Source of the DNA: JBHEKP01 sp041859375
Lineage (GTDB): Bacteria > Hydrogenedentota > Hydrogenedentia > Hydrogenedentales > CAITNO01
Reading direction: 5' to 3'
DNA length: 7,707 nt
Assembly (NCBI GenBank): GCA_041859375.1
Contig: JBHEKP010000095.1
Location: 1 to 7,707 of the forward strand
In this document: piece by piece, positions 6,966 through 7,707 of the stretch
Layout of the letters: each line of letters begins with the position of its first letter
How positions within the stretch are numbered: the first letter of the stretch is position 1
Position numbers and translations under genes: made by a program
Notes under the pieces: model-generated
What the model was told of the DNA's origin: nothing
Database searches by the model: none
Seen by the model: only the letters and a program-made list of their open reading frames with translations

Positions 6966-6995
6966 TTGACACGGACCGGCGCATTTTGGTAACTT
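6966..6995 (+). promoter_or_regulatory. Promoter of the tRNA-tuf operon
   Basis: A perfect -35 hexamer TTGACA (6966-6971) is followed after 18 bases by an extended -10, TGg-TAACTT (TG at 6987-6988, hexamer 6990-6995). Transcription should start near 7002, about 44 bases before the first tRNA. The perfect -35 plus the TGn extension suits a highly expressed stable-RNA operon. The -10 hexamer itself is weak. Confidence 0.72.
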
Positions 6996-7005
6996 ATCCG
7001 TTGAT

Positions 7006-7025
7006 CCGTCCGCTTCGGCGGGCGG
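7006..7025 (+). promoter_or_regulatory. UUCG-tetraloop hairpin at the 5' end of the tRNA-tuf transcript
   Basis: CCGTCCGC (7006-7013), loop TTCG (7014-7017) and GCGGGCGG (7018-7025) form an 8-bp stem with one U-G pair, closed by C-G around UUCG, an exceptionally stable tetraloop. A pyrimidine-rich CTTTCGTTCT follows (7026-7035), resembling a weak intrinsic terminator. It starts only a few bases after the predicted transcription start, so it may protect the 5' end, act as an attenuator, or be a processing signal ahead of tRNA-Thr. Confidence 0.6.
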
Positions 7026-7045
7026 CTTTCGTTCTGTGGACGAAT

Positions 7046-7121
7046 GCTGGCGTAGCTCAGTAGGTAGAGCAGCTGACTTGTAATCAGCAGGTCGGGGGTT
7101 CGATTCCCTTCGCCAGCTCCA
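7046..7121 (+). tRNA. trnT: tRNA-Thr, anticodon TGT
   Basis: Full cloverleaf: acceptor GCTGGCG (7046-7052) pairs with CGCCAGC (7111-7117). The anticodon stem GCTGA/TCAGC encloses loop CTTGTAA, with anticodon TGT at 7079-7081, reading ACA. The T arm carries GTTCGATTC with two G-T pairs at the base of the stem. The discriminator is T7118 and CCA is encoded at 7119-7121. It is the first gene of the tRNA-tuf operon. Confidence 0.98.
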
Positions 7122-7156
7122 GCATTTGCCCGCTGAAAGTTGAACTGTTTTTCAGG

Positions 7157-7182
7157 TTCCGGCCGCGCTGGCGCGGCTGGAA
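7157..7182 (+). repeat. Hairpin in the Thr-Tyr tRNA spacer
   Basis: TTCCGGCCGCG (7157-7167) and CGCGGCTGGAA (7172-7182) form an 11-bp stem with one G-U pair and a CTGG loop. It lies between tRNA-Thr and tRNA-Tyr in the shared precursor. No T tract follows, so termination is unlikely. A double-stranded RNase processing site or a spacer that keeps the tRNAs folding separately is plausible. A second, weaker repeat (7133-7138 with 7150-7155) lies just upstream. Confidence 0.6.
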
Positions 7183-7189
7183 TTCCCGT

Positions 7190-7275
7190 GGTGGGATGTC
7201 CGAGTGGCTAAAGGAGATGGGCTGTAAACCCATTGGCTAACGCCTACGTTGGTTCAAATCCAACTCCCACCACCA
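7190..7275 (+). tRNA. trnY: tRNA-Tyr, anticodon GTA
   Basis: Class II tRNA with a long variable arm. Acceptor GGTGGGA (7190-7196) pairs with TCCCACC (7265-7271). The anticodon stem ATGGG/CCCAT encloses CTGTAAA, with GTA at 7224-7226. The extended variable arm follows (about 7232-7247). The T arm carries GGTTCAAATCC. Discriminator A7272 and encoded CCA 7273-7275 complete it. The long arm and GTA anticodon together identify bacterial tRNA-Tyr. Confidence 0.98.
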
Positions 7276-7280
7276 TTTTT

Positions 7281-7309
7281 AAAACAGGACGCGCCTCCGG
7301 GCGTGTTTT
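7281..7309 (+). repeat. Imperfect hairpin in the Tyr-Gly tRNA spacer
   Basis: AAAAC (7281-7285) pairs with GTTTT (7305-7309) and ACGC (7289-7292) pairs with GCGT (7301-7304), with a 3-base bulge on the left. It directly precedes tRNA-Gly and may help separate or process the precursor. It is weaker than the Thr-Tyr spacer hairpin. Confidence 0.4.
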
Positions 7310-7310
7310 G

Positions 7311-7386
<76 letters not shown>

Positions 7387-7408
7387 TAATAAAACAGTTT
7401 TTACGGAT

Positions 7409-7484
<76 letters not shown>

Positions 7485-7566
7485 TTATTCAAGACAACAG
7501 GCCCCGGCGCGGGCGCGGAGTGGAACCGCCGCAACGGCCGGGTTTCGGCTCAGGAAGGACACTACA

Positions 7567-7707
7567 ATGGCCAAGGAAAAGTTTGAGCGCACGAAACCGC
7601 ACGTGAACGTGGGGACGATTGGTCACGTTGACCACGGCAAGACGACGCTGACGAGCGCGATCACGAAGACGCTTGCGAAGTCCGGCAAGGCGAAGGCGAT
7701 GGACTTT
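7567..7707 (+). CDS. tuf: Translation elongation factor Tu, N-terminal part (cut off by window edge)
   Basis: First 47 codons of EF-Tu, the GTPase that brings aminoacyl-tRNA to the ribosomal A site; the full protein is usually about 395-400 residues. The N-terminus is typical of EF-Tu. The GTP-binding P-loop is GHVDHGKT (19-26), with K25 and T26 contacting phosphate and magnesium. Residues 30-47 include a lysine-rich helix before switch I. ATG 7567 is preceded by AGGAAGG (7552-7558) at 8 nt. It follows the tRNA-Thr(GGT) gene by 82 bp with no terminator evident, so it is probably co-transcribed with the four tRNAs. The frame is open to the end of the window. Confidence 0.98.
   Translation, partial: MAKEKFERTKPHVNVGTIGHVDHGKTTLTSAITKTLAKSGKAKAMDF

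Overview
The window is bacterial and GC-rich (by hand count 42 of 60 bases at 3001-3060). It contains two divergent transcription units separated by a short intergenic region near 6820-7045. The phylum cannot be fixed from these genes. The tRNA-tuf block is widespread in bacteria, and the GC-rich codon use with a split transketolase would suit many free-living or uncultured lineages.

Minus-strand unit (6819 down to 1). Six tightly packed genes are read right to left. The order is: an SCP2-like protein (6058-6819), a class III PLP aminotransferase (4764-6008), the N-terminal and C-terminal halves of a split transketolase (3905-4735 and 2882-3901), a second SCP2-like protein paralogous to the first (2088-2885), and the 5' two-thirds or so of a Type IIG-like restriction-modification enzyme (1-2057, cut by the window edge). 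Gaps are 49, 28, 3, -4 and 30 bp, so the first five genes look like one operon and the last may be read through from it. I infer that the transketolase moves a two-carbon unit on a phosphorylated sugar and that the aminotransferase aminates a related carbonyl compound. The two SCP2-fold proteins may carry a hydrophobic ligand or accessory subunit. I do not recognise this five-gene set as a named pathway.

The restriction-modification gene has an N-terminal PD-(D/E)xK nuclease, a complete N6-adenine methylase core and the start of the target-recognition side. It is intact within the window. Its last 240 visible bases fall to 48% G+C, against 58% in the next 300 and more beyond.

Plus-strand unit (promoter near 6966 to the right edge). 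A strong promoter is followed by a UUCG-capped hairpin and then four tRNA genes in the order Thr(TGT), Tyr(GTA), Gly(TCC), Thr(GGT), and finally the first 47 codons of tuf (EF-Tu). This is the same order as the E. coli thrU-tyrU-glyT-thrT-tufB operon. All four tRNAs encode their 3' CCA. Inverted repeats sit in two of the spacers and may guide processing of the precursor.
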